From positions 62,001 to 126,000 of the forward strand of contig MWCT01000005.1 in assembly GCA_002070185.1 (NCBI GenBank): a DNA stretch of 64,000 nucleotides, in the 5' to 3' direction. This document shows, in pieces, positions 18,451 to 29,400 of this stretch. Every line of letters starts with the position of its first letter. Position 1 is the stretch's first letter. This DNA comes from a candidate division BRC1 bacterium ADurb.Bin183 (GTDB lineage Bacteria; Sumerlaeota; Sumerlaeia; MWCT01). A program made the translations under genes and the position numbers. The notes beneath the pieces were generated by a model. The model worked only from the letters and a program-made list of their open reading frames with translations, did no database searches and was not told where the DNA came from.

Positions 18451-19737
18451 ATGTGTGGCGATTACATCGAAATTTCATCGGAACCGGAGCGATTCTTTCT
18501 GGTTGGCATAACTCAGCCAAACCAATCTTTTGAATTTGGCGAACAAACGCTCGACGAACTGGCGCGATTGACAGACACGGCAGGTGGCGCCGTTGTCGGA
18601 CATGAGCATCTGCGTCTGCGAGAAATTCACGCCGGCACATTCATGGGACGCGGCAATGCGGAACGAATTGCCGGAATGGCGCAGGAACTCGCGGCCGACG
18701 GCGTTATAATTGATGAAGATCTTTCACCCGCCCAGACGCGCAATCTTGAGGATATTTTTGAACTAACTGTTCTTGATAGAACCACGTTGATACTGGATAT
18801 TTTTGCGCTGCATGCTCAATCGAGGGAGGGCAAGTTGCAAGTCGAATTTGCTCAACTGGAATATCTGCTTCCGCGGTTGCGCGGAAAAGGAACGCAGCTT
18901 TCGCGTTTGGGCGGCGGCATCGGAACCCGCGGACCAGGCGAAACAAAACTTGAAACAGACCGCCGGCGGATACAAAATCGTATTAGCCACCTTAAAAAAG
19001 ATATTCTTGCCCTTGAAAAACGCCGCAGCACCCAGCGGCGTTTGCGCCAGAAAAAAGAAATACCGTCCCTCTCTCTCATCGGCTATACAAATGCAGGAAA
19101 GTCCACCTTGCTAAACACCCTGACCAAAGCAGAGGTTTTAGTTGAAAATAAACTATTTTCCACCCTTGACCCAACAGCACGAAGGCTCCGCCTGCCGGGA
19201 GGACGCGAGGTCGTTCTCATTGACACCGTAGGTTTTATTCGCAAACTTCCCCATGCCCTTGTTGCATCTTTTCGGGCTACTCTGGAAGAAATTAAATATG
19301 CGGATATTCTGCTCCTTGTGGCGGATGCCTCCTCGCCCATGCTTGAAGATGAAATCAGGACTTCTCATGAAGTGCTGGAACTCTTGAAAATTACCGACAA
19401 AATAATTCTGACTGTATTCAATAAAATTGACCTTGTGAAAGATATATCTGCCCTGCAACCCATCATGGAGCGCCATCAACCCAATGCGAGCATTTCATCG
19501 CTGGAAGGCAGCGGATTGGAGGAGTTTTTGCAAATGATTCCGCCGCTTCTTCAAAAAACAAAAAGCGTATATCATTATGGCATACCTTATCATCGCTTTG
19601 ATCTGTTGGCTAAAATACAGGCGCAGGGCGAAGATGCCGTTGTGGAATATTTTGATGAATATATCAAACTGAAAGTGCGGATGGAGCCGGATATTGCTAA
19701 AGCGATTTCCCGTGATTCCGATTTGAAAAGATTGTAA
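18451..19737 (+). CDS. hflX: Ribosome-associated GTPase HflX
   Basis: A 428-residue GTPase that in other bacteria binds the 50S subunit and splits stalled ribosomes. The N-terminal HflX domain shows the GxGGxGxRGPGE block (LGGGIGTRGPGETKLE near 155-170), followed by a coiled coil, then the G domain: GYTNAGKST (G1, near 212), DTVGFI (G3), NKID (G4). No clear ribosome site is seen upstream of the ATG. Two MFS genes follow after 4 and 3 bases, so the three are likely cotranscribed. Confidence 0.96.
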   Translation: MCGDYIEISSEPERFFLVGITQPNQSFEFGEQTLDELARLTDTAGGAVVGHEHLRLREIHAGTFMGRGNAERIAGMAQELAADGVIIDEDLSPAQTRNLEDIFELTVLDRTTLILDIFALHAQSREGKLQVEFAQLEYLLPRLRGKGTQLSRLGGGIGTRGPGETKLETDRRRIQNRISHLKKDILALEKRRSTQRRLRQKKEIPSLSLIGYTNAGKSTLLNTLTKAEVLVENKLFSTLDPTARRLRLPGGREVVLIDTVGFIRKLPHALVASFRATLEEIKYADILLLVADASSPMLEDEIRTSHEVLELLKITDKIILTVFNKIDLVKDISALQPIMERHQPNASISSLEGSGLEEFLQMIPPLLQKTKSVYHYGIPYHRFDLLAKIQAQGEDAVVEYFDEYIKLKVRMEPDIAKAISRDSDLKRL

Positions 19738-19741
19738 AGCA

Positions 19742-20959
19742 TTGAAAGAAAAAATACATTACGGATGGTTTATCCTTATTCTGGGAATGCTGACTGTGTT
19801 CAATTCGCAAGGATTGGCGCGTTTTGGATATACAATGATCCTTCCTTCTATGCAAGAGGGACTGGCGCTTTCGAATGCGCAGGCTGGAGCGTTGGCAACG
19901 GGAAATTTTTGCGGGTATCTTGCTTTGGCGCTGGTTGCAGGCGTTCTCGCCTCGCGATTCAGTCCGCGGCGCGTGATAGTAATTTCGCTTTTTATCGTCG
20001 GGATGACTATGGTGCTGACAGGCACGGCGCGGGGCATGATTTCCGCTCTCATTTGGCGGACATTGACCGGCATGGGGAGCGGCGGCTGTTTTGTGCCGAC
20101 AATGGGCATTCTTGCGGCGTGGTTTGCAAAAAAGCGCCGCGGCATGGCAACAGGACTGGCTGTCGGCGGATCAAGCATTGGATTGATTCTGACAGGTCCT
20201 CTTGTTCCTTACCTTCTGAGGGTCACCGGTGAAAACGGATGGCGCTGGGCATGGGCAATCATCGGCGGATGCGCCCTAATCTTCTGCGGAATTGTTGGAT
20301 TATTTTTACGGGACAAGCCGCAGGATCTTTGTCTGATGCCATTGGGATATAAAGGCGATAATGATTACTCCGCCGAAAATAAATCATCGGGCTGGGTTGA
20401 AATTTGTAAATCCAAAACAGTTTGGCATCTGGCTTTTATTTACAGCACCTATGGTTTTTCATATATCATTTATGTCACATTTTTTGCCAAATATCTCCAA
20501 AGCGAGGTTGGAATGACAGAAGAGGCATCCGGACGGCTTTGGCTGATTGTGGGTTGGCTGAGTCTGGGATGCGGTTTTTTATGGGGCTGGGTTTCGGATG
20601 TTTTAGGACGCAAACAAGCCATTTTTATTGTGACCTTGTTGCAAGGGTGCGCGTATATGATTTTTGCCCTTTGGAAATCGCCCGGCGGCGCTCTGGCGTC
20701 CTCGATGATTTTTGGAATCACGGCGTGGAGCATACCCGCAATTATGGCGGCGGCGTGCGGCGACCATCTGGGCTCGCGTCTGGTGCCCGCTGCGCTGGGA
20801 TTCATCACATTGTTTTTTGGAATAGCCCAGGCGCTCGGACCTTGGGCAGCTGGAATGATGGCGGATGCCTATAGCTCTTTCTCCCCGGCATTGGTGGCGG
20901 CGGCTATTATCGCATGGCTTGGGGCGGCTGATTCGCTCTTTTTATCTGCGCCGAAATAA
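19742..20959 (+). CDS. MFS transporter (OFA/monocarboxylate-like)
   Basis: A 405-residue membrane protein with 12 predicted segments. The start is a TTG four bases after the hflX stop, an unusual start with a weak ribosome site. The N-terminus reads HYGWFILILGML, typical of the oxalate/formate and monocarboxylate antiporter branch. Family motif A is partial (ASRFSPRRVI). The central loop separates two six-helix halves. Substrate unknown. A close second MFS gene follows after three bases. Confidence 0.88.
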   Translation: MKEKIHYGWFILILGMLTVFNSQGLARFGYTMILPSMQEGLALSNAQAGALATGNFCGYLALALVAGVLASRFSPRRVIVISLFIVGMTMVLTGTARGMISALIWRTLTGMGSGGCFVPTMGILAAWFAKKRRGMATGLAVGGSSIGLILTGPLVPYLLRVTGENGWRWAWAIIGGCALIFCGIVGLFLRDKPQDLCLMPLGYKGDNDYSAENKSSGWVEICKSKTVWHLAFIYSTYGFSYIIYVTFFAKYLQSEVGMTEEASGRLWLIVGWLSLGCGFLWGWVSDVLGRKQAIFIVTLLQGCAYMIFALWKSPGGALASSMIFGITAWSIPAIMAAACGDHLGSRLVPAALGFITLFFGIAQALGPWAAGMMADAYSSFSPALVAAAIIAWLGAADSLFLSAPK

Positions 20960-20962
20960 AAT

Positions 20963-22105
20963 ATGAGATATACAAGGTTTTATTTATACGGTTTTGGTCT
21001 CGTCTGCGCCAACAGCATGGCAGCGATGTTTCTTTCGCTTTATTTGAAATCGCAGACAGTGGGTGAGTCAGGCATTGGGGGGCTTCTGAGCGTTTATCAC
21101 CTTGTTATGCCGGTGGTCATTTTCATTTTTGGACTGCTTTCCGACCGCGTCTCCTGCCGACGGCTTGTCATGCTGGGGTCATTCATTTCCATAATATTTT
21201 GCGCAACTATGCCTCATCTGCGAAGCATTCCGCTTATGGCGATGGAAGTGGCGTTGGATGGAATCGGACTGACGCTTTCGCTTATCAGTGTGAGCGTATT
21301 ATTCTTGAAGGTTGCGCCCGAATCGGGCAGAGGCGCCCCGATTTCAATTTTCGTGGCGGCGCAAAACGTCGGATATGCTATAGGATGTGCGACAGCCAGT
21401 CTTCTTATTCGACAATTTTCATTTCCAATATCCATTATATTTCATGCCGCATTGCCGATTCATATTTTGAATTTTATTGTTGCCTCAGGATTGCCCGATG
21501 CGCCCGTCAGCACATTCCCGATTATAAAATATTTTCAGGACATGAACAAATTTCCCGTATTCTGCCTTGCCCTAATAACATTCTCATTGGGGATGCACTG
21601 GGGAACGGAAAAGTTCAGTCTCGTGCGAATAATGACAACACAGATGAAATCAAGCGGGATTGAAATGGCTTTGTTTTTTATTGTGATAGGCGCAACAATG
21701 GCTGTCTTTACAAGGCTGGCAGGTCATTTGATGGATAAACGCCGCGGCTTTGCCGCTTATCTTGTTTTTGGAATGATGCTTTCCGGCGGGATGCATTTTC
21801 TAACAAACTGGACAAGGACTTTCATGCCATTTTTAATTGTCAGAACAATACATACCTGCGGCGATGGATTCGTTACGTTTGCTGTTCCCATGCTGGTGAG
21901 CCTTGCTTTTGCCTCTGAGCGGTTGGGCGGGAACTATGGATTTAATAGAACAATCAACAGCATTGGCGCCGCTTTAGGAAGCGCGCTTTCCGGATTCCTT
22001 GCTGCTCGATACAACCTTGGGACGCCCTTTTTAGCCACAGGGATTTTTGCTATGGCGACGGCAGCGGCAATATGGTTAACTCGCCGCCACCTTCCAGCCA
22101 ATTAA
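20963..22105 (+). CDS. MFS transporter
   Basis: A 380-residue membrane protein with about 12 hydrophobic segments. MFS landmarks are FGLLSDRVSCRRLVMLG near 55 and GHLMDKRRGF near 255, the two inter-helix loops of the halves. It differs clearly from the preceding MFS protein, so it is not a recent duplicate. Its stop codon shares the palindrome TTAA (22102-22105) with the stop of the convergent deacetylase gene. Substrate unknown. Confidence 0.87.
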   Translation: MRYTRFYLYGFGLVCANSMAAMFLSLYLKSQTVGESGIGGLLSVYHLVMPVVIFIFGLLSDRVSCRRLVMLGSFISIIFCATMPHLRSIPLMAMEVALDGIGLTLSLISVSVLFLKVAPESGRGAPISIFVAAQNVGYAIGCATASLLIRQFSFPISIIFHAALPIHILNFIVASGLPDAPVSTFPIIKYFQDMNKFPVFCLALITFSLGMHWGTEKFSLVRIMTTQMKSSGIEMALFFIVIGATMAVFTRLAGHLMDKRRGFAAYLVFGMMLSGGMHFLTNWTRTFMPFLIVRTIHTCGDGFVTFAVPMLVSLAFASERLGGNYGFNRTINSIGAALGSALSGFLAARYNLGTPFLATGIFAMATAAAIWLTRRHLPAN

Positions 22106-23814
22106 TAAAAAATCCATGTTTGTGAACCCGGCAGAGGCGCGGCATAAATCAGTTTTACAGCATCCGCCCACAAGTTTTTATCGGGGATATTGCAAAGCGA
22201 ATTATCAAAGATTATGCTGTTGTTATCGCCCGCGGTAAAGGGAAATCTGCCCAGATATGCCCAGTCGCAGGGAGAAATACTTTCATCCAGAATAACCGAC
22301 TTTAAAACATAAGGCGTGCTCACCGTAACCAATGCCTGCGATGTGGCGGAGTCATCCGGTGCCCATGTGGCATAAAGATCAAACATGCCGTCATGAGGCA
22401 GATTTGGCGCGAATACCGCTTTATCATTTGAGGATGCCGCACAATTAAAAAGCATCGCGCTGAATCCATCGCGGAGTTCTTTAGAATAACGATTATTTGG
22501 ATTTTGAGACCATGCGCCCTGCATTTCAAACGAGCTGCCCGCAGGTTGGAAATCCGCTTCCACAATATGCGAAAGACATCGTGAAAGAGTCCAGACTTCA
22601 ACACCCATAGCGGCAAGCTCCGGCGCAATCTCCTTGAGGGCGTCCGCCGTTCCTTGATAGGTGCAATGCCCGATTGCAAGATGGGGCACATGGGGCGCAT
22701 GAAGAGCTCGAAGAGCAAGATTCCGAATCAACGCCTTCGCCTTAATTTTATCGCCGGCGGCATCAATAAAAATATCCCGTTGCCCGGCGATGAGACCATT
22801 ATGCTGCGCAAGCAAATAACCAACTGTGGTAGTAATAGTGCGGCTGTCAAAAAAATACATATTCCGCTTTTTTAATTCCTCAAGACATACCTGCATTTTA
22901 TCAGGCTGCTGTGTAATCAGCGAGCCCATGTGGTTGTTCATCCCGGCGCAGTGGGCGATGGAATCAAGATTTGTTGAAATGGTTGAGCGAACCTGTTTCA
23001 AAGTCATGGAATCAATAATACCGCCGGGTCCCGGATTGGCAACCGTAATTGCCTGCATGGGTTGGTGGAGAATAACCTCTGAACCGAGTTTGGCAATCTC
23101 TTCAGCAGTTATATTTGTATATTTTAATTGAGGCATGACGGCGTAAGTCATCTTGAAGGGGAGCCGCAGCATTTTGTAGATCGGCTGAGAGGGAGAAGTC
23201 GGATCTACGCTGCCGCAATCATCAATGCAGATCCCTATATGAGGCGGGATGGCAGTTGTTGGCGACGTTGAAAGTTCTGATAGCAATGTAAAGCGCAGGG
23301 CATCCACAGCCAGTTTGACGCCAACTCCTTCCCAAAAATCAGACACAGTGACCACACAAACGCGATCTATGGGAAACGTCCCGAGTGAATGCCAATCGCC
23401 AATTTTGTAATTCATATCAACGATAAGGTTATGGACGCCGTCTTTGCAAATCACTTCATATCGGGCATCGGCGGGATAATTATCATAGATGGCATAGTAT
23501 TCGACGAGATATTCGCCGCGGGGAAATCCATCGGCAATCCAACGAGCGCGGGCATCGCCTTTGCCCGGTCCGGCTATTGAGAAATAATAATAGGCATAAC
23601 GTTGCCCGGTGTTCATAAGATTCCATGTCCCGCTCAAAAAAGAAAAACCCGGATCTTCGACATCGAAGATAACTTGATAGGTATCCTCAGCATCGTTGTA
23701 ACCAAATTTTGAGTTTGGATAATAATCGTAATCATCGCCCCATGATATGCAATGCCTCCCCAAAATACAAAAGCAGATAACCAATAAAATTATGACATGT
23801 TCTTTTAACTTCAT
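22102..23814 (-). CDS. Secreted divergent polysaccharide deacetylase flanked by golvesin-like domains
   Basis: A 570-residue exported protein with a signal peptide ending around residue 25. Residues about 40-190 look like a golvesin C-terminal-like beta domain (VEDPGFSF, YYYFSIAGPG, VKLAVDALRF). Residues about 195-430 are a divergent polysaccharide deacetylase (YibQ-like, PF04748): IGICIDDCG, LHQPMQA, NNHMGS, FFDSRTI, IGHCTYQG. Residues about 435-570 look like a second golvesin-like domain (WAYLGRFPF, WADAVKLIY). The family acts on cell-wall or exopolysaccharide glycans, though activity is not proven for many members. The protein ends TWIFY. It is 15 bases downstream of the phosphoesterase gene. 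Confidence 0.82.
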   Translation of the reverse strand: MKLKEHVIILLVICFCILGRHCISWGDDYDYYPNSKFGYNDAEDTYQVIFDVEDPGFSFLSGTWNLMNTGQRYAYYYFSIAGPGKGDARARWIADGFPRGEYLVEYYAIYDNYPADARYEVICKDGVHNLIVDMNYKIGDWHSLGTFPIDRVCVVTVSDFWEGVGVKLAVDALRFTLLSELSTSPTTAIPPHIGICIDDCGSVDPTSPSQPIYKMLRLPFKMTYAVMPQLKYTNITAEEIAKLGSEVILHQPMQAITVANPGPGGIIDSMTLKQVRSTISTNLDSIAHCAGMNNHMGSLITQQPDKMQVCLEELKKRNMYFFDSRTITTTVGYLLAQHNGLIAGQRDIFIDAAGDKIKAKALIRNLALRALHAPHVPHLAIGHCTYQGTADALKEIAPELAAMGVEVWTLSRCLSHIVEADFQPAGSSFEMQGAWSQNPNNRYSKELRDGFSAMLFNCAASSNDKAVFAPNLPHDGMFDLYATWAPDDSATSQALVTVSTPYVLKSVILDESISPCDWAYLGRFPFTAGDNNSIIFDNSLCNIPDKNLWADAVKLIYAAPLPGSQTWIFY

Positions 23815-23829
23815 ATAATATTTTTACTT

Positions 23830-25986
23830 TCACCGAGCGATGTCGAATGCGTAGATATTGCCGTCATAGCTGCCAACATAAAGACGGTTTTCCATAATTA
23901 GCGGCTTCGAAAGGACGGGGGCTCCGATTACATATTCGCCTTTTTTTGTGCCGGTTGTTATATCGAATATATAAATGCTGCCATCCCCGCTTCCTATAAA
24001 GACAAGGTCGCCTGATAGGGCGGGCGAGGAAAGCAAAGACCGATAATCCGTGTTGTATGGCGCGCAACGATAAATGGATTCGCCGGTCTGATATTGCCAA
24101 ACAATAGCTTTCTTATCAACATCAATGGCAAAAATGGTTCCAGCCGAAGAGCCAGTGATAGCGATATTATCTTTGAGGACGGGGGTGACCGGACTCCAGT
24201 TATTGTTCCATTTGCCTCTTGAAGGAATCATCGGATATTTCCATATAATCTTGCCGTTTGCCATGTCCCCAACACAAAAATTCCCCTCAATGTCATTGAT
24301 ATAAAAATGCCCGTTTCTGATGGCGGCGGCGCCATGAACGCCAATGACATCGCATCCCCAAAGCCTTTTGCCTGTGGCGATATCCATGGCATAGACGCCA
24401 TGATTTTTTTTGCCGATGGTCAGCCAATTGCCACCGAATAAGACCTTTCCTTCTCCAATGGAGGGAGAACAATAAGATGATATCCAGTCGTAGCCGTCGT
24501 CGTTATGCCAAATTTCGCGTCCTGATGCGGCGTCAACAGATGCAAACCATTTTGAACTCCCCGCAAAAACCTTTTCATTGTGAATGACTGGCGCGCCATA
24601 AAGCCAGCGAAAATGCGGATCGAGGCAATCATAATGCCATACTTCATTGCCGGTTCGGGAATCAAACGCATGCACCCGACCTCCCATTTCTTGCGCAATG
24701 ACGAAATTTTTGTATGATACGGGCGAATTATTGACGGCTGTATCTGTTTTGGCAAACCAGACTTTTTCGCCGGTGGATGCGTTAAGCGCCAAAACACCGT
24801 TCGGACCGTTATCGTTGCGATCCTTTATACCAATAATGACCATGTTTTCCAAATGGATGGGAGAAGAAAAGTCAATCGTTCCCCCGCTGGGTGTGCGCCA
24901 AATCAAAGACAATGGCGATGAAGACGGCTTTTCTTTTTGAGCAAGATTTGGATTACGTGTGGGAATATATTCCGTGCTAAAATCAGAATAACGCGCTCGA
25001 ATAATTCGAAAGCCGCTGGGGCTGAAATCAATGCCGCCGAAAAGAAGGCAGGGCGTGTTGATGCAACGAATACCTTTATACACGCTTAGTTTGCTGCTAT
25101 GCCAGTGCCCGCTAAAAATCGCATACACGCCCCAATCCACAAATTTTTGAATAGTGCTGTTATATGGCGGATAATGTTGAAAGGCAATGACCTTTTTCCC
25201 TTTGGCAAGTTTTTCCAAATCTTCCTTAATCCACGCTTGCTCTAAAGTATTTGTCGTTATGCTGTTGAGAATCAGAAAATGAAAGCCGCCGTGATTGAAT
25301 GAATAATATTCCGGACCTAAAAAATAATTGAAAGCGATATTTTTATCAACACCTTTGCAACGGTCGTGATTCCCCATAAGATTGAAAACAGGAATCGGAC
25401 TATTATGCGCAGCTTTTTGATAAAGCGATAGTTGGTTTTTGTCATCGCCCGAACTCACAACATCCCCCGTGGCGATTATAAAATCCGGTTTGGATAGATG
25501 GTTGGCAATTTCGGCAAGCGCCTTTTGAAACGCCAAAAAACTTTCGTTATTGTTGATATGAACATCTGTAATCTGAGCAAAGGAAAATTCAGATTCATTC
25601 TCGGGCGATATTTTTCTTAAACCAAACGCAAATTCCTGCTCGCTTTTTAAATCAAGAAGAATGCGATAAAAATCGGCGCGTTTTTGAAAACCGTTTGGAG
25701 TGCAAACAAAAATATATTTTGCGTTTTGCTTATCATTTGCAAAATGAAAACGACCGTCATCAGATGTGAATTGAATGGTTTGCCCATCGCTGACAGGAAT
25801 ATCCTTTAAGAAAGGCTCTTCAGGATTTCGCTGATTATCCCCGTTAACATCTTCATATACAAAACCTTTTATCGGAAAAAGGTATAAATTTTCCCGCTGG
25901 CAATAAGCGCTCGACTGTATTAATATAGATATTAAAAACGCAAAATATAAAAGACATGAAACGCTGCGGAGATTATTACGTTTCAT
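23830..25986 (-). CDS. Secreted metallophosphoesterase fused to a PQQ-like beta-propeller
   Basis: A 718-residue exported protein. After the signal peptide, residues about 33-100 form a small beta-sandwich (GFVYEDVNGDNQRNPEEPF), as in SdrD-like or carboxypeptidase-regulatory domains. Residues about 130-330 are a calcineurin-like phosphoesterase: AQITDVHINNN, ATGDVVSSGDD, NLMGNHDRCK, FQHYPP, FSGHWHSSK. These supply the metal-binding Asp, Asn and His residues. Residues about 350-718 hold repeated beta-propeller motifs (FAIDVDKKAIVWQY, GSGDGSIYIFD, VGSYDGNIYAFD). The substrate is unknown; nucleotides or phosphosugars are typical. Its start overlaps the receiver gene by 11 bases. Confidence 0.88.
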   Translation of the reverse strand: MKRNNLRSVSCLLYFAFLISILIQSSAYCQRENLYLFPIKGFVYEDVNGDNQRNPEEPFLKDIPVSDGQTIQFTSDDGRFHFANDKQNAKYIFVCTPNGFQKRADFYRILLDLKSEQEFAFGLRKISPENESEFSFAQITDVHINNNESFLAFQKALAEIANHLSKPDFIIATGDVVSSGDDKNQLSLYQKAAHNSPIPVFNLMGNHDRCKGVDKNIAFNYFLGPEYYSFNHGGFHFLILNSITTNTLEQAWIKEDLEKLAKGKKVIAFQHYPPYNSTIQKFVDWGVYAIFSGHWHSSKLSVYKGIRCINTPCLLFGGIDFSPSGFRIIRARYSDFSTEYIPTRNPNLAQKEKPSSSPLSLIWRTPSGGTIDFSSPIHLENMVIIGIKDRNDNGPNGVLALNASTGEKVWFAKTDTAVNNSPVSYKNFVIAQEMGGRVHAFDSRTGNEVWHYDCLDPHFRWLYGAPVIHNEKVFAGSSKWFASVDAASGREIWHNDDGYDWISSYCSPSIGEGKVLFGGNWLTIGKKNHGVYAMDIATGKRLWGCDVIGVHGAAAIRNGHFYINDIEGNFCVGDMANGKIIWKYPMIPSRGKWNNNWSPVTPVLKDNIAITGSSAGTIFAIDVDKKAIVWQYQTGESIYRCAPYNTDYRSLLSSPALSGDLVFIGSGDGSIYIFDITTGTKKGEYVIGAPVLSKPLIMENRLYVGSYDGNIYAFDIAR

Positions 25987-26368
25987 CTATTTCCTCCTTC
26001 AACTGAGCTTGCGAATTTTTTAATAGCAAATGCTCAATTGATTTAATGAGGGTTGCCGGGTCAACCGGTTTGGGACAATATTCCAGAAATGGATCTGGGG
26101 CAGTTTTCATTCGAATGCTTGTGGCGCTGCTGACAATTATAGGAAATTCCGGACCCATTTCCTTTCTTATTTCACGATAAATCTCGCCGCCGGTTATTCC
26201 CGGCATCATGATGTCAGTTATGACAAGGTCGGGCGATTTGCTGCGGATGACGTTGATGGCATCTTCCCCGTTCGAAATTGCAATAACATCATAATTAAAT
26301 TTATTCAAAATCTCATTAAGAAGAAGCAACATCTCTTCATCGTCATCAATAATCAAAATAAGAGGCAT
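25976..26368 (-). CDS. Single-domain response regulator (CheY-like receiver)
   Basis: A 130-residue receiver with acidic residues IIDDDEE at the N-terminus, phospho-acceptor Asp in LVITDIMMP near 54 and Lys in YCPKPVD near 104. It has no output domain. It lies 38 bases downstream of the GGDEF/EAL gene and overlaps the phosphoesterase gene, so the three are probably one unit. A role as a phospho-input or output of that sensor is inference. Confidence 0.93.
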   Translation of the reverse strand: MPLILIIDDDEEMLLLLNEILNKFNYDVIAISNGEDAINVIRSKSPDLVITDIMMPGITGGEIYREIRKEMGPEFPIIVSSATSIRMKTAPDPFLEYCPKPVDPATLIKSIEHLLLKNSQAQLKEEIDET

Positions 26369-26406
26369 TTAATTCTCCGCCGCAATTGTGATATGTTCAA
26401 AATATA

Positions 26407-29400
26407 TTACCATTTGTTTTTCTGCTCGAAAAGATTTTCCATTTGTTCAGGACTTAAAACATCCGAATAATAATAGCCCTGGGCATAATCGCATTTAAGG
26501 CTTTTTAATTTTTCGACCTGCGTTCCGTTTTCAACGCCCTCTGCCAAAACCTTGATCCCAAGGCTGCGAGCCATCATGATTATCGCCTGAATAATACCCA
26601 TGCTTTCTTCCTCAACGCTCATCCTGTTGACAAAAGAGCGGTCTATCTTGAGCATATCAACAGGGAAATTCTGTATATAGCTCAGAGAGGAATATCCCGT
26701 GCCAAAATCGTCAACAAGAAGCTGCAAATTCATATTCTTTAACTGCTTCATCATCTCGATGGCAAACTCTGTGTTTTCCATGATGACGCGTTCTGTAATT
26801 TCAATTTTTATCAAACGGGGATCAAGACCCGTTTCATGTAGTATGTTTTTTATAAAATCTACGAGGTCTGGTTGCATGAATTGCCGACTGAAAAGATTAA
26901 TGCAGACCGGCAGGGGAGGGCGGTCGGAATATTTTTTATGCCAGTGTGATGTCTGACGGCATGCCTCGGTGAATACCCACTCGCCGATGGGCATAATTAA
27001 ATCCATATCTTCGATAACTGAGATAAACTTTGTTGCCATGAGCAACCCCTGCTGCGGATGATTCCAGCGAAGGAGCGCCTCATACCCTGCCATCTTATTA
27101 TCCTGAAGATTGATAATCGGCTGATAATGCAGGAGAAATTCCTTCCTGTTCACAGCGCGGCGCAAGTCCATTTCCGTTTGCCAGTGAGTGAATGTATGAG
27201 CATGCATGGTCTCATCAAAAAGGACATACCGCGACCTTCCATAAGCCTTAGCGCGATACATGGCTGTATCGGCGTCCCGTAAAAGAATTTCGGGATTTCT
27301 GTATTCCGGATTGCTGATAGCGATGCCGATGCTGGCGGTGATAAACACCTCATGCTCGTCAATTTCATAAGGTTGAGCCAGCAGGTTAAGTATGCGTTCG
27401 GCGATGCGTGTTGTAATCTCCGGTCCTTCGATATCTTCGATAAGAATTGTAAATTCATCGCCGCCAATGCGGGCTACCGTGTCGCCGGGTCTCATACTTG
27501 AATCGAGCCTTTGAGCCACAGAAAGCAAAAGCTTGTCTCCAACAATATGCCCAAGGCTGTCATTGATATTTTTAAAGCGGTCAAGATCCAGAAACATAAC
27601 AGCAAAACGGTAATTTTTGTAGCGGCTGGCTCGGGCAATAATTTGTTCCAAGCGGTCAATAAAAAGGGCGCGATTGGGAAGACCGGTTAACTCATCATGG
27701 AAAGCGCCGTGCAGAAGCTGTTCTTCCGCCATTTTGCGAACATGAATATCCGATTGCGAGCCAACCATACGATACGCTTTCCATGAAATATCGCGAATCG
27801 CAAGCCCCCGGCTATGAACCCAGCGATAGGTTCCGTCTTTTTGCAAGATGCGGTGTTCATTTTCAAAATGCGGAGTAACCCCGTTCAAATGAGCGGAAAG
27901 GTCTTCCGTCATTTTGTCAATATCATCCGGATGAACCCTTTGAAACCACTCATCAGAATTATTGGATATCTCATGCTCTTCATAACCCAGCATGCTCTTC
28001 CAGCGCGGGGATAAATAGATTTCATTATTCAAAAGATTCCAATCCCAAAGACCGTCGTTGGCAGCGCGGACGGCAAGGGCATAGCGCTCCTCGCTTTTCA
28101 GCAATGCCTCCTCAACGCGTTTTCTTTCATATGCGTTGACAAATATTTCGCCGACTATTTTGAGAAGATTGATAAAATCTCTTGACCATTCCTTTTCCAC
28201 TTTAATTGAATCGAATTCAAGGAATCCGAAGAGAGACCCTTTGCTTATCATGGGAACGGCGATGCAGGATTTAACGCCGCGTTCTTCCAACCAGCGTTTT
28301 TCTTCCGTTGCATTGGGAGGAAGAGCGGATAAACGCGGGATGTAAATAACATCATAATGGTTTAGTTTTTCAAGCCACCAGGAAAGCCGTTCAACAGGCA
28401 ACAAAATATCCTGAACTTTGGGAAGTGTGATTTCATCAGCTAACCAGCGGAATAAATTGAGCATGGCATTATTTTGCTCATTTAATCCGAATATACAGAT
28501 ACAATCCACACCGGCAAATTCACCAATCTGTTCCATCGCGCGCTTGATCCCAGCGCTGATTTCGCTTAATTCAATATGGATAAAACTTGCAGAAATACTC
28601 GTGATGAGCTTTTCGAAATCGAGCCGGAAGTGAAGGGCTTCTTCAATTTTTTTACGGTGCGTTATATCATGGAGGATTCCTACAGCATACTCTGGTTCTC
28701 CGGTTTTTTCGTCGCGAATAATGATGGAACTATCGCTCAGCCATTTTTCCTGTCCGTGCGGGGTGATAATTCGAATGTCCGCTTTATACTGGGGAAATTC
28801 GCCATCGTGGACAGCTTTGATATAAGTAAGAGTGTTTAAATCTTCCTCCGAGCCCTGAACGATATTCTCTTTAATAATACCCCTTAATGCCTCAGGGGAA
28901 AAATGTTCACGCGCAATCCCCAATAATTCCTCGCATCCATCTCCGATATAATCATATTTATTGGTTTTATAATTGAGCCGATATGGAACGCCGCTTGCCG
29001 TTTCAATCGAGCGGCGGTAAATCTGATGAATGTTTTGAAGTTCCTGTTCCGCCTTGACACGCTCTGTTATATCTTCGGCAATGCCATCAAGACGCGCCGG
29101 TTCCCCTTGCAAATTCTGACCGAATGCCAGCTGCCCGCGAATCCATCGAATTTTGCCCTCGCGTGTGATGATTCTAAATTCAAAGATGCCCGGTTTAATA
29201 TATTTTTGTTCGATAAAAGAAAGGTCGCGCTCAATACCCGGGCGGTCTTCAGGATGAATAATTTCCATCCACAAATTGGAATTGTTGACAAAATCATCAG
29301 GTTTATATCCAGTTATAGATTCAACATTTGGCGTAATGAAAATTCCAAACGGACGTTGGAGGGCGATGCTGAATATAATTGCCGGAATAGACTCAACAAT

